The translations under genes and the position numbers were made by a program. From Chryseosolibacter sp044507775 (GTDB lineage: Bacteria > Bacteroidota > Bacteroidia > Cytophagales > Cyclobacteriaceae): DNA of 64,000 nt. Every line of letters starts with the position of its first letter. The first letter of the stretch is position 1. Positions 19,101 to 26,771 of this stretch are shown piece after piece. Location: the NCBI GenBank assembly GCA_044507775.1, contig JBIQIY010000015.1, forward strand, positions 1-64,000, given 5' to 3'. The notes under the pieces are model-generated. The model had not been told where the DNA came from. It saw nothing but the letters and a program-made list of their open reading frames with translations, and ran no database searches.

Positions 19101-19293
19101 CCTGGTAACGGCCACGGGTGCGGGCGCTGTCGGCAACCGCACAATTGGTACGGCTGCGTTGGGAGGAATGTTGTTCGGCACGCTGTTCGGAGTAGTCGTG
19201 ATTCCCGGGTTGTATGTAGTGTTCGCTACCCTTGCAGAAAAGTACACCCCCAAGGACAGGCCGGAAAAAATTGCATTCACTGAAACGATCTGA
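16150..19293 (+). CDS. RND multidrug efflux permease (HAE1/AcrB family)
   Basis: 1047 residues, the usual length, with twelve predicted membrane helices and two large periplasmic loops. The N-terminus MTGKIIHRPILAIVISLIIV and the double TM4/TM10 motifs are typical. In TM4 the usual Asp-Asp pair of AcrB (D407-D408) reads Asp410-Asn411 (IVVDNAIVVVE). The TM10 lysine is kept (GLLGKNAILIVEF). The pump uses proton flow to expel drugs, detergents or metabolites, working with the adaptor before it and the TolC-like protein after it (6 bp gap). The Asn substitution is directly visible; its effect on coupling is inference. Confidence 0.94.
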   Translation: MTGKIIHRPILAIVISLIIVFLGILTLFRLPMTLFPSVAPPEVNVEVEYQGANAETVTKAAIEPLERAINGVPGMKYMASDAGNDGVGVVQIIFETGTDANIAAINVQNRITDIMGQLPPEVIKKGVLIGKEENAILMYLNIFSDDPTLPEKFLYNFADINILAELKRVKGVGYANILGAKEYAMRIWLKPDKMLAYNISADDVIRTLENQNLEAAPGKIGESSDREKTESLQYVLRYTGRFNTPEEYENIPIKATADGKILRIGDIAEVEFGTSYFDVEARFNGRPSAAIVLKQLPGSNAREVIDNVKKRMVELRNTMFLEGMDYEISYDISRFMDASVHEVIKTFIEALVLVGLVVFIFLQRWRATLITALAVPVSLIGTFFFMQFLGFSLNLITLFALVLAIGIVVDNAIVVVEAVHAKMEHSRMDPKRATESAMKEISGAILAITLVMSAVFVPVAFMSGPSGIFYRQFSLTMAISIVLSGVVALTLTPALCAMLMKRSGETKPSRMFGKFNRWYEGLESHYKNLLSVIVHRRVITFGALFAFLLATGLLGQVISTGFIPNEDQGTFYVSVTTPPGATLERTKEVVKAIQLEAADLEGVESVSSLAGTNILSDGTGATYGTCLINLQAWDERSVSVEDVIENLKVKTAYIKDAEIEFFPPPAVPGYGNASGFEVKLLDKTGNDDTRTMEAVTRQFVEDLKQRPEIGNVFTIYEAGFPQFTLHIDYDKAAQKGVTVNDAMRTLSTLIGSEYASSFIKFGKTYKVMVQALPEYRAQPEDVLRLRVKNDRDEMVPLSAFVALEKTYGVDQVTRYNMYNSAELNGEQAPGYSSGDAIRAVTEVAKEKLPRGYDIAWSGISYDEVNAGNEGFYLFLICLLFVYLILAGQYESFLLPMPVLLSLPAGIFGAFLMLAALGLESNIYAQIAMIMLIGLLGKNAILIVEFATIRHREGMTPLESAIEGARARLRPILMTSFAFIAGLLPLVTATGAGAVGNRTIGTAALGGMLFGTLFGVVVIPGLYVVFATLAEKYTPKDRPEKIAFTETI

Positions 19294-19299
19294 TTATCC

Positions 19300-20730
19300 A
19301 TGAACTTCAACATACCATCCTGTACCGTTCTTCTTTGCTGCCTGCTTCTGGTAAGTGGGTGCAAAGTTCGTCTCGGCGTGCACAAGGCTGAGATCAAACC
19401 GTTGCCTGGTTCGTATGCGTGGGAGACGGATACAATGAACATTGCCAATATCGATTGGCGTGAATTCTTTGCTGACGACCATCTCATTAATCTCATCGAT
19501 GAGGCACTTGCCAACAACCTTGATGCGAAAGTTGCTCTTCAGCGGATTGAACAATCCAAAGCGTCCTCCCTATATCACCGGGGCCTGCTGCTTCCTGCCG
19601 TCAGCGGAACTGGTCACGCAGCGCTGAACCGATATGGACTTTATACCATGGACGGCTCCGGCAACGCTTCAACCGAGATCCTTCCGGGACAAATCATTCC
19701 TACAAACCTTCCCGACTACTACGTCGGCCTTCAGGCGTCGTGGGAAGCGGACATCTCGGGGAAGCTGCGCAACCGCAAGCGCGCGGCCGTCGCGCGTTAC
19801 CTGGCGACTGTCGAAGGCAGAAGGTGGTTGCTCACCAATCTGATTGCCGAAGTAGCTTCCACATACTATGAGTTGCTGGCGCTGGATCAGGAACTGGCCA
19901 TCGCACAATCCAACATTACAATACAGGAGAATGCCCTCGCGATTGTCACCATACAAAAGCAGGTTGGTGCCGCCAACGAGCTTGCGGTAAAACAATTTCA
20001 GGCGCAAGCGCAAAAGACCAGATCGCTGAAGACCGAACTTCAACAGTTGATCGTCGAGGCAGAGACAAGGCTTGCTTTGCTGATCGGAAGTTTTCCCCGC
20101 CACATTGATCGCGACAGTACATCCTTTGATCGCCGGATTCCATCCGTGATCAAGACGGGTATACCTGCAGATCTACTCAGGAACCGACCTGATATCATCG
20201 AGTCGGAGTTGCAGGTGGCTGCTTCCAGCGCTGACCTGAAGGCAGCGCGGGCGGCGTTTTATCCATCACTCAATATCAACGCCGACGTCGGCTTTCAAGC
20301 GTTCAAATCAAGCCTCTTGTTCAATACACCGGAATCCCTTGCATTCGGTTTGTTCGGAGGGCTTTCCGCTCCATTGCTCAATCGCAGTGCGATCAGCGCC
20401 GAGTTCCATGCTGCTAATGCGTACCAAGTGGAGTCACTGTATAATTACCAGAGCCGAATTCTCCATGCTTATGCTGAAGTGCATACTGCGATGAAGAACT
20501 TCGAGAGCCTGGCTGAGATTGCTGAGCAAAAGAGCAACGAGGTCACTATCCTATCCGAGGCCATGGAAGTCTCTTCTCAACTTTTTCGGACTGGCCGGGC
20601 CAACTATCTGGAAGTGTTGTTTACCCAGCAGAATGCGCTCCATGCGAAACTCGAACTGGTGAATGTTCGCAAGCGACAGCTCGATGGAATTGTGGTCTTA
20701 TACCGATCGCTGGGGGGCGGTTGGAAATAG
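19300..20730 (+). CDS. TolC/NodT-type outer-membrane efflux lipoprotein
   Basis: 476 residues. The signal peptide ends LLLVSGC, a lipobox. The two halves each carry the outer-membrane-efflux repeat: a long helix pair (IDEALANNLDAKVALQRIEQ and ASSADLKAARAAFYPSLNI) and beta segments. The NodT/OprM motif LLRNRPDIIESE is present. It forms the trimeric channel through the outer membrane for the pump encoded upstream. Third core member of the adaptor-permease-channel operon. Confidence 0.92.
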   Translation: MNFNIPSCTVLLCCLLLVSGCKVRLGVHKAEIKPLPGSYAWETDTMNIANIDWREFFADDHLINLIDEALANNLDAKVALQRIEQSKASSLYHRGLLLPAVSGTGHAALNRYGLYTMDGSGNASTEILPGQIIPTNLPDYYVGLQASWEADISGKLRNRKRAAVARYLATVEGRRWLLTNLIAEVASTYYELLALDQELAIAQSNITIQENALAIVTIQKQVGAANELAVKQFQAQAQKTRSLKTELQQLIVEAETRLALLIGSFPRHIDRDSTSFDRRIPSVIKTGIPADLLRNRPDIIESELQVAASSADLKAARAAFYPSLNINADVGFQAFKSSLLFNTPESLAFGLFGGLSAPLLNRSAISAEFHAANAYQVESLYNYQSRILHAYAEVHTAMKNFESLAEIAEQKSNEVTILSEAMEVSSQLFRTGRANYLEVLFTQQNALHAKLELVNVRKRQLDGIVVLYRSLGGGWK

Positions 20731-20775
20731 TTAGAATGAAACACATTAGCGAATCACATGCAAAACTAAAATCCG

Positions 20776-20874
20776 ATGAAAGGACTGAAAGGTAAGTTCA
20801 TACTGAATCTGATATTCATTATTATCCTGATTGTCATCGCCATTTTTGCCGTTTTCTTTCCCGGAGAAGGGTAG
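20776..20874 (+). CDS. 32-residue single-pass membrane peptide downstream of the RND operon
   Basis: A short frame starting ATG AAA GGA CTG encodes a Lys/Gly-rich head (MKGLKGKF), one strongly hydrophobic helix of about 20 residues rich in Ile and Val, and the tail FFPGEG. It begins 45 bp after the outer-membrane-factor gene, same strand, so it may be co-transcribed. The composition is exactly that of a real small inner-membrane protein rather than a random frame. By analogy with small RND modulators such as AcrZ it could bind the permease, but that is inference from position only. Confidence 0.5.
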   Translation: MKGLKGKFILNLIFIIILIVIAIFAVFFPGEG

Positions 20875-21081
20875 GCAATTAAGCTAACCTTACGAGACCG
20901 GCACTGGTTCATCCATCTTGCTGGATGTCGGCAATGTGCTCGATTTTCGTAAACGCCCTGACAATCAGTTCATTGTAAGGAGTTTGAGCTCCTGGGGTGG
21001 AAACTGACCTCCACTAAATCAATGCCTCCAGGGGAATGATTTTTTTGCATTCATTTCGTCTGCTCAGCGAGTGCCTTGCCT

Positions 21082-21381
21082 ATGGAAATTACAATGAATA
21101 AAACCTTGATCTCCGTACTTGAGTTGAGGAGATTAATGGTTGACCTCTCCGAGAAACGCCCCGATATTTGCATCCGATTCAGGCTCCTGGGAGAACTGTG
21201 GAGCGTAAATTTCCTTAAGGTGATCCGGTTGACAGAAAAAGGCGCCATCCTGCTGGATGATGCGCTAGGTCTCGTTTCAGTAAGCGACCTGAATTTCGTG
21301 ATGCAGTTTGAGATCGATAAGCCGTTCCAGGGATTCCAGCCTTATTATCACTACGAGGTGACCCCTGAATTTCACACCTGA
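21082..21381 (+). CDS. Conserved-looking small hypothetical protein
   Basis: 99 residues from the ATG at 21082 (MEITMNK); a later Met at 21094 is also possible. It is a soluble protein with a helix (LISVLELRRLMVDLSEK) followed by strand-like segments (ICIRFRLLGELWSVNF, KGAILLDDALGLVSVSDLN). No family recognised; the fold looks compact and the composition is normal. It converges on the CarboxypepD_reg-like gene with a single base between the stop codons. Confidence 0.6.
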   Translation: MEITMNKTLISVLELRRLMVDLSEKRPDICIRFRLLGELWSVNFLKVIRLTEKGAILLDDALGLVSVSDLNFVMQFEIDKPFQGFQPYYHYEVTPEFHT

Positions 21382-21382
21382 T

Positions 21383-22015
21383 TTATTTCTTCTTGTCCTT
21401 CTTCAGGCCGTTGAAGAATTTAACCCAGTTGAAGGGGTTGAGAAAGGGGTTTGTGACGGGCATGAACTTATCGTTCTGACTGGCAGCCCATTGGTTAAGC
21501 GAATATCGCTGGTTCATTGGCCCATCCATAGGTGAAGTCTTCAACATCAGGGCCAGCAGTTCCGCGTTCAAATTCTTCTCATCAATTTGCTCCGGTGGCA
21601 AATTCAGCGCGAGCACGGCTTCTTTAAACACCTCTTCAGTTGGATAAGACAGGATCTCTACGGCCTTAAGATATGTTACGTCTTCGACCATCGAGACGAA
21701 AATGGTAAGGTATTCCTCCGCATCGTATGGGATGACCATATACTGACGCTGGTAGCCAACTGCGCTTATGACAACGCTGTCACCGGCAAGAACAGGCAAT
21801 GAAAAGAATCCCACGGCATTTGTCCTGACGCCGCGTCCTGCGGCCGGAACGTAGATATTAACGAATGGAACAGGCCCTGTCGTTGTATCCATCGTCACTC
21901 CTGACAACTGAATAACCCTTTTTGGCTGCTGCGCGTACGTATCTCCGGCAATGGTAATAAACAGGATTACCAGCAGGCCACAAAGTATGCTATATTTATT
22001 CAGTGAAAGCTTCAA
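21383..22015 (-). CDS. CarboxypepD_reg-like domain protein (secreted)
   Basis: 210 residues. A signal peptide ends GDTYAQ. Residues about 35-110 form the carboxypeptidase-regulatory-like beta-sandwich found at the front of many Bacteroidota outer-membrane proteins: GVTMDTTTGPVPFVNIYV, then GFFSLPVLAGDSVVISAVGYQ. The C-terminal half is helical and lysine-rich at the end (NGLKKDKKK). Free-standing proteins of this type are common and of unknown role, probably periplasmic. Confidence 0.78.
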   Translation of the reverse strand: MKLSLNKYSILCGLLVILFITIAGDTYAQQPKRVIQLSGVTMDTTTGPVPFVNIYVPAAGRGVRTNAVGFFSLPVLAGDSVVISAVGYQRQYMVIPYDAEEYLTIFVSMVEDVTYLKAVEILSYPTEEVFKEAVLALNLPPEQIDEKNLNAELLALMLKTSPMDGPMNQRYSLNQWAASQNDKFMPVTNPFLNPFNWVKFFNGLKKDKKK

Positions 22016-22071
22016 AAAGCACCCATTTAAGCCATCAAATATAAAAATAAGGCCAATGAGAGCCTAATAGT

Positions 22072-22079
22072 TATTTTTG
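22072..22079 (+). promoter_or_regulatory. Candidate -7 element TATTTTTG upstream of the ArsR-like gene
   Basis: TATTTTTG matches the Bacteroidota -7 consensus TAnnTTTG and lies 22 bp before the regulator's start codon. I see no clear TTTG box at the -33 distance, so this is a weak call. It would drive the ArsR-like gene and the two genes after it. Confidence 0.35.
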
Positions 22080-22100
22080 ACCTTCACTAAAAGATGCAAA

Positions 22101-22499
22101 ATGCGGTTAAAAAGTTTCAATTTGTCGTTAGGGTCGCAGATTTTCAAAGCCTGCTCCGATGAATCGAGGCTTCGGATACTGCACCTGATTTTCGAAAACG
22201 AAGAAATGTGCATCTCGGATCTCGAAAAAATCCTGGATTTCACGCAAACGAAAACCTCACGTCATCTAACATATCTCAAGAACTCGGGAATACTCACTTT
22301 TCGAAGGCACAATCATTGGGTTTTTTACGCGATAAAGGATGAAGTATTTGAAATTTTAAAACAGATTTTTCAGTTCTTAAGAAAGGACCAGCTCTTGCAG
22401 AAGGACCAGCAATTGTACCAGACGCTATATTCAAACCGGGAACTCGCCGTGAACAAGGTGCAGATAGGCGCGTGGCAGAAACCCGGAGTTATGACTTAA
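22101..22499 (+). CDS. ArsR/SmtB-family winged-helix regulator
   Basis: 132 residues using the start at 22101 (MRLKSFN). It shows the ArsR fold: FKACSDESRLRILHLIFE, the recognition helix region TQTKTSRHLTYLKNSGIL, and the wing RRHNHWVFYAI. The metal-binding ELCVCDL motif is replaced by EMCISDL, keeping only one cysteine, so canonical arsenic or zinc sensing is not evident. A Gln/Leu-rich C-terminal helix follows. It precedes the YjjG-type nucleotidase by 9 bp and may be co-transcribed with it; the target is unknown. Confidence 0.85.
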   Translation: MRLKSFNLSLGSQIFKACSDESRLRILHLIFENEEMCISDLEKILDFTQTKTSRHLTYLKNSGILTFRRHNHWVFYAIKDEVFEILKQIFQFLRKDQLLQKDQQLYQTLYSNRELAVNKVQIGAWQKPGVMT

Positions 22500-22508
22500 C
22501 CACAATAA

Positions 22509-23246
22509 ATGACAATCAGCGGAAAACTGACGGCCGACAGAAGCAATGAAAAGCGCCGCGACTACAAATGTATTTTTTTTGATTTAGATCACACCCTGTG
22601 GGATTATGAATGCAACGCCCGGGAAACGCTTCAGGAATTGCATGTCTCCTACAATCTTGCCGCCCGGGGAATTCTTTTTGAAGACTTCCACCGTCAATTC
22701 AATAAAGTCAACTCGGAATTGTGGGAACAATACGATCGGGGCCGGATCAGCAACGACGTCATCCGCACGGAGCGCTTCAAGAGAATTCTTGCGTACTTTA
22801 ACGTGGTCGATGACCAGCTAGACGCGGCTCTTTCGCATGAATATCTTTATGGCTGCCCGAAGAAAGCAAACCTCGTTCCTTATGCGAAGGAAGTACTGGA
22901 GTATTTGTCACAGCACTATACGATGACCGTGGTCACCAACGGATTTGAGGAAATCCAGGCGGTGAAGCTTTTGTCAGGGAATATCACGCATTATTTTAAC
23001 CATGTGATCACCTCTCAGAAAGCGGGTCACAAAAAGCCCGACCGCGAAATATTTGACTATGCGCTGTCCATCAACAACCTGAAGTGTCACGAGGCCATTA
23101 TGATCGGCGACAATCTGATTACCGATATCGGTGGGGCCAGGAACGCCAGCATCGATACTGTATTTTATAATCCCGGGGCGCTCGTTCACCAGGAGGAAGT
23201 AAGCCATGAGATCCGGTGTCTGTCCGAGTTGCAGCAAATACTATAA
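22509..23246 (+). CDS. YjjG-family HAD pyrimidine nucleotidase
   Basis: 245 residues. HAD motif I is FFDLDHTLWDY, motif II is VVTNGF, motif III uses the lysine in SQKAGHKKPD, and motif IV is IGDNLITDIGGA. The helical cap between motifs I and II has the length of the YjjG subgroup. These enzymes dephosphorylate nucleoside monophosphates, particularly non-canonical pyrimidines, in the cytoplasm. It lies in a same-strand run with the ArsR-like gene and pruA. Confidence 0.9.
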   Translation: MTISGKLTADRSNEKRRDYKCIFFDLDHTLWDYECNARETLQELHVSYNLAARGILFEDFHRQFNKVNSELWEQYDRGRISNDVIRTERFKRILAYFNVVDDQLDAALSHEYLYGCPKKANLVPYAKEVLEYLSQHYTMTVVTNGFEEIQAVKLLSGNITHYFNHVITSQKAGHKKPDREIFDYALSINNLKCHEAIMIGDNLITDIGGARNASIDTVFYNPGALVHQEEVSHEIRCLSELQQIL

Positions 23247-23277
23247 TTGCCAGTTAACCATTATATCCAGATAGCAC

Positions 23278-24909
23278 ATGCCGAAAGGATTTTACCATGT
23301 ACCCGTTCCGAAAAATGAACCCGTTCTCAGTTATGGATCGGGAAGTAAAGAAAGAAAACTTTTGAAGCAAGCCCTCGAGGATGCGCGTTCGCGGGAGCGT
23401 GACGTGCCGATGTACATCGGTGGTGATGAGGTTCGCACGGGCACGAAGAAGAAACTTGCTCCGCCGCACGATCATCAGCATGTGCTGGGATACTATCATC
23501 AGGGCGAGCGCGAGCACGTTGAGCAGGCGATACAGGCGGCGCTCAACGCGCGCGAAGCATGGGCCAACCTGGGGTGGGAGCACCGCGCGAGCATTTTTCT
23601 GAAGGCAGCGGATCTGCTTGCCGGGCCTTACCGGTACAAGATCAACGCCGCAACCATGCTCGGCCAATCCAAGAACGCTTTTCAGGCCGAGATCGACTCT
23701 GCTTGCGAGCTGATCGATTTTCTGCGATTCAACGTGTACTTCATGTCGGAGATCTACCAGGAGCAACCGGCCTCTTCGCCCGGCGTCTGGAATCGAATCG
23801 AATATCGCCCTCTTGAAGGGTTCACTTTTGCCATCACGCCTTTCAATTTCACCGCCATCGCGGGAAATCTTCCCAGCAGTATGGCGCTTATGGGCAACAC
23901 CGTCGTCTGGAAGCCGGCAGACTCGCAGATATACGCCGCGGAGGTGATCATGCAGGTGTTCCGCAAGGCGGGATTACCAGATGGCGTTATCAATCTCATA
24001 TACGCAGATGGGCCAACCGTTGGTGACATCGTCTTCAATCACCGCGACTTCGCCGGACTGCATTTCACGGGAAGCACGCGCGTCTTTCAACAGTTGTGGA
24101 AGGTCATCGGACAAAATATTCACCTCTATAAATCTTATCCGCGGATTGTCGGGGAGACAGGAGGGAAGGATTTCATCATGGTCCACAAGAGTGCGGACGC
24201 CAGGGAGGTGGCTACAGCAATCGTCCGCGGTGCTTTCGAATTCCAGGGACAAAAGTGTTCGGCAGCGTCGCGGTGCTACATCCCCGACAACCTGTGGGAT
24301 GAGGTCAGAAACCTTGTCTTGCAAGACTTGAAGTCATTGCGGATGGGAGGAGTTGAAGACTTCGGAAACTTCATTAATGCGGTCATCGACGAGAAGGCCT
24401 TCGATTCCATCACCGGGTACATTGAGAAAGCGAGGTCCAACAACATGAATGAAATCATCGCTGGCGGAAAATATGATAAGTCGAAGGGCTACTTCATTGA
24501 GCCGACGATCATCCTGACGAAGGACCCGTCGTCCGTTACGATGTGCGAAGAGGTCTTCGGTCCGGTGCTGACCATTTACGTGTATCATTCCGAGAACTTC
24601 GAGCAGACGCTCGAGCTTGTTGACAGCACTTCGCCTTACGCGCTCACCGGAACAATATTCTCGGGGGATCGTTACGCGATCGAAATGGCGACGAAGAAGC
24701 TTACCCACGCCGCCGGCAACTTTTACATCAACGACAAGCCTACCGGCGCGGTCGTCGGGCAGCAACCTTTTGGGGGCGCCCGCGGCTCCGGAACAAACGA
24801 CAAAGCAGGAGCGAAGGTAAATTTGCTGCGCTGGGTCAGCATGCGCACCATCAAAGAGACCTTCGTTCCGGCGACGGATTACAGGTATCCGTTCCTGGAT
24901 AAGGACTAA
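23278..24909 (+). CDS. pruA: L-glutamate gamma-semialdehyde (1-pyrroline-5-carboxylate) dehydrogenase
   Basis: 543 residues, the expected length for the single-domain P5C dehydrogenase. ALDH motifs: FNFTAIAGNLPSSMALMGN (substrate and NAD entry), the cofactor-loop segment FTGSTRVFQ, GETGGKDF with the catalytic Glu, and FQGQKCSAASR with the catalytic Cys. The C-terminal GAVVGQQPFGGARGSG is typical of PruA. It oxidises glutamate semialdehyde to glutamate, the second step of proline degradation. No proline dehydrogenase gene is next to it in this window. Confidence 0.95.
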   Translation: MPKGFYHVPVPKNEPVLSYGSGSKERKLLKQALEDARSRERDVPMYIGGDEVRTGTKKKLAPPHDHQHVLGYYHQGEREHVEQAIQAALNAREAWANLGWEHRASIFLKAADLLAGPYRYKINAATMLGQSKNAFQAEIDSACELIDFLRFNVYFMSEIYQEQPASSPGVWNRIEYRPLEGFTFAITPFNFTAIAGNLPSSMALMGNTVVWKPADSQIYAAEVIMQVFRKAGLPDGVINLIYADGPTVGDIVFNHRDFAGLHFTGSTRVFQQLWKVIGQNIHLYKSYPRIVGETGGKDFIMVHKSADAREVATAIVRGAFEFQGQKCSAASRCYIPDNLWDEVRNLVLQDLKSLRMGGVEDFGNFINAVIDEKAFDSITGYIEKARSNNMNEIIAGGKYDKSKGYFIEPTIILTKDPSSVTMCEEVFGPVLTIYVYHSENFEQTLELVDSTSPYALTGTIFSGDRYAIEMATKKLTHAAGNFYINDKPTGAVVGQQPFGGARGSGTNDKAGAKVNLLRWVSMRTIKETFVPATDYRYPFLDKD

Positions 24910-24930
24910 ATGGCCGCGTCGAGGCACGAC

Positions 24931-24957
24931 ATAAAAAAGCCACTGACCCGCAGTGGC
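24931..24957 (-). terminator. Rho-independent terminator for the left tRNA-Asn
   Basis: The stem GCCACTG / CAGTGGC with loop ACCCG (24939-24957) is followed on the minus strand by TTTTTTA. It lies about 20 bp beyond the 3' end of the left tRNA-Asn. This marks the left side as the original chromosomal downstream flank of the tRNA. Confidence 0.88.
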
Positions 24958-24975
24958 TTAGTCTTAAAAAGGTAG

Positions 24976-25049
24976 CTCCTCCTCTAGGGCTTGAACCTAG
25001 GACCCCCTGATTAACAGTCAGGTGCTCTAACCAGCTGAGCTAAGGAGGA
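24976..25049 (-). tRNA. tRNA-Asn(GTT), left copy (att-associated)
   Basis: The minus strand reads TCCTCCTTAGCTCAGCTGG; the anticodon stem CCTGA/TCAGG closes the loop CTGTTAA, so the anticodon is GTT. The T-arm is CTAGG TTCAAGC CCTAG, and the acceptor pairs TCCTCCT with AGGAGGA. Complete, 74 nt, no encoded CCA. It differs from the right copy by one base in the variable loop. Its own terminator lies on the left; the DNA upstream of it now belongs to the element. Confidence 0.95.
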
Positions 25050-25078
25050 AAATGTCTCTCCTTTTGACAATCAATATT

Positions 25079-25090
25079 TTAGAGGTTACT
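25079..25090 (+). promoter_or_regulatory. Left copy of the terminal inverted repeat TTAGAGGTTACT
   Basis: This 12-mer lies 24 bp inside the left att repeat. Its exact reverse complement AGTAACCTCTAA lies 14 bp inside the right att repeat. Such paired sites near element ends could be arm-type binding sites for the recombinase or an excision factor; that role is inference. Confidence 0.5.
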
Positions 25091-25160
25091 GATGTCGGTG
25101 TAAAAGTAATTCTTTACGGATGTGTTACTAGTTTTGCTACTAGTTTTTCCAACATCAATT

Positions 25161-25745
25161 TTAGAATCGTTTGATAGGCTTAATTTTATGCGTTTTTGGA
25201 CTGCCATTGGCAACCTGAATGCTTTCGAGTATAGTATTACCGTCTGAAAATCTTATCGCTATAGCCTTTCCGTTTAAGAAATCGCTTGTCCAATAATAAT
25301 CAGCACTTGTAATATTGGCTAAAAGCTTATTGTGGAAAAGTTTGTTAGTTTCTGCTCCATTAGGCAAATACCATCCATACTTTAAGCACACTGAAGCAGC
25401 ATTTACGTCATAACACTTGCCAAACACTGAGCACTGTGAAATGGCACGTTCTGTAGAACAAGTGGAGGCTATTAAAACAGTGTTGTTCTCACCATCTCCT
25501 AATTCTTTGCCTAAATTTTGCAATATATCGGGCTCATAACATCCCCAAAAATATTCACCCCCAGGATGTTCATTCACAATAAATCCGTGTATCTCTCCTT
25601 CTATAAAACTTGGGTCTCCTGGCTGAAGAATGTAAAATACAATGCCTCCTTGATAAGTGTCACCAAGCTTTGGAGCAAGATCCTCGTTAGTACCTTCGGA
25701 GCAAGAAAGCAAAATTACGAGAATAACATAAAGCAGTTTTTTCAT
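25161..25745 (-). CDS. DUF1566-like lipoprotein on the island
   Basis: 194 residues using the start at 25745 (MKKLLYV). The signal peptide ends VILLSC, giving a lipidated Cys. The mature part follows the DUF1566/Fibrobacter-type pattern: LGDTYQGGIVFYI, a WGC motif, GENNTVLIASTC, an AA..C segment, then YGWYLPNGAETN and YYWTSDF near the end. Family proteins are extracytoplasmic and often carried on accessory DNA; function unknown. It lies near the left element end and reads towards the tRNA. Confidence 0.75.
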   Translation of the reverse strand: MKKLLYVILVILLSCSEGTNEDLAPKLGDTYQGGIVFYILQPGDPSFIEGEIHGFIVNEHPGGEYFWGCYEPDILQNLGKELGDGENNTVLIASTCSTERAISQCSVFGKCYDVNAASVCLKYGWYLPNGAETNKLFHNKLLANITSADYYWTSDFLNGKAIAIRFSDGNTILESIQVANGSPKTHKIKPIKRF

Positions 25746-25821
25746 AGTGCTGTGCTTAGGGTTTGTTAAATATAGCAAGTATGCTATAATAATTCAAAGA
25801 CCATTCCTTCACTTTTGAAGG

Positions 25822-26043
25822 GTGCAGAGAATAAGAAATAAGAAATTCTTAGATCGTCTTGCTAAGAATTTGAAACTCGCGAGAAAAAAGAGGGGTATTA
25901 CTCAGGAAGAACTAGCCTTCGAATCCGGCCTTACATTAAGCCAAATAGCGAGAATTGAAACTGCACAAATCAATACTTCTGTATCAACAATCTTTGTAAT
26001 CCTCCATGCCTTGGATGCGGAAGCCAATGAGCTTTTTAAGTAG
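25822..26043 (+). CDS. XRE-family helix-turn-helix regulator
   Basis: 73 residues from a GTG start. Almost the whole protein is one Cro/CI-type HTH: LAKNLKLARKKRGITQEELAFESGL followed by LSQIARIETAQ and VSTIFVILHALD. Single-domain XRE proteins control mobile-element genes or restriction systems. It is divergent from the DUF1566-like lipoprotein gene, with 76 bp between the starts. Target unknown. Confidence 0.85.
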   Translation: MQRIRNKKFLDRLAKNLKLARKKRGITQEELAFESGLTLSQIARIETAQINTSVSTIFVILHALDAEANELFK

Positions 26044-26585
26044 TTGGATTTCTCACCTGCATTGCGAATGTGAGTGAGGCCTGACAGGAAAAGCCTGAAG
26101 GGCGACTGTCAGTGTCCGAACGAACTAGCAGGTGAGCACAACAAGGGCAGCGGGTGGACTGAGTCAGGCTGAAATGAATGAGGCCATAATGAATGGAATG
26201 GATTGAAGGCGCTAATTTGGAAGCGATTTGGTATTCCTGGTTGGCGGGAAAGGGTGTGTGAGGGACCCCTCTCAACCAAGAATCCAAAGAGCGTGTGGGC
26301 GTATGCGACTGAAAGAAATGAAATGAATGGAGGCCGATTGAATGAAGCTTGAGGAAGGACACAGGAGCTGCCGTGAGCGTATTTGCAGCACAAGACATAA
26401 TTATGACAGCCTGGCGTTAGCCACCTTCGGCGAGCAATTGGTGATGCGTAGGAAGTTGTAAGTGGGTGGCAGCATCATGGATTGCGGGGCTGGCGTAATT
26501 ATGGCGTGCAAAAAGGAGCGAACTCCTTATTTCCTAAAAGTGTTCAGCCAGCACAAATGATTTTGGCGACCATAGGAGCCAACTA
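26044..26585. other. Non-coding segment of the island, possibly a structured RNA
   Basis: 540 bp after the XRE gene are richer in G and C than the rest of the island and contain many GAATG/AATGAATG and GCC...GGC pairs. An example is GCCACC near 26419 with GGTGGC near 26464. Frames on the minus strand (up to 120 residues) are Pro/Ser/His-rich and look like antisense noise. I cannot match it to a known RNA family. Confidence 0.3.
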
Positions 26586-26771
26586 CTACGATCGAGGATC
26601 TGACACACCAGGATTATTGAACCTTAATTCACCTAAAAGTAGCTCCAGTTGTACTTCTGCTTCTTCCCTGGAGGAGTAGAAGTTGTGGATGTCACCATCT
26701 TCGTCAATTATGCACCATGGTTCTCCATTGGGAGGAAAATAGTTGGTTGGGGTTGTGCTTACTGTCCACAT
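26586..26771 (-). CDS. Small hypothetical protein
   Basis: 61 residues. The sequence has normal protein character: a WCIIDEDGDIHNFYSSREEAEVQLELLL core in which two strands and an amphipathic helix can be imagined. It has no hydrophobic segment. No family recognised. It is isolated on the minus strand between long gaps, so it may be real cargo or a remnant. Confidence 0.4.
   Translation of the reverse strand: MWTVSTTPTNYFPPNGEPWCIIDEDGDIHNFYSSREEAEVQLELLLGELRFNNPGVSDPRS

Noticed and set aside
26036..26398. Two overlapping minus-strand frames (94 and 120 residues) on the island
   Set aside because: Pro/Ser/His-rich composition without any domain; the DNA looks like non-coding or structured sequence.
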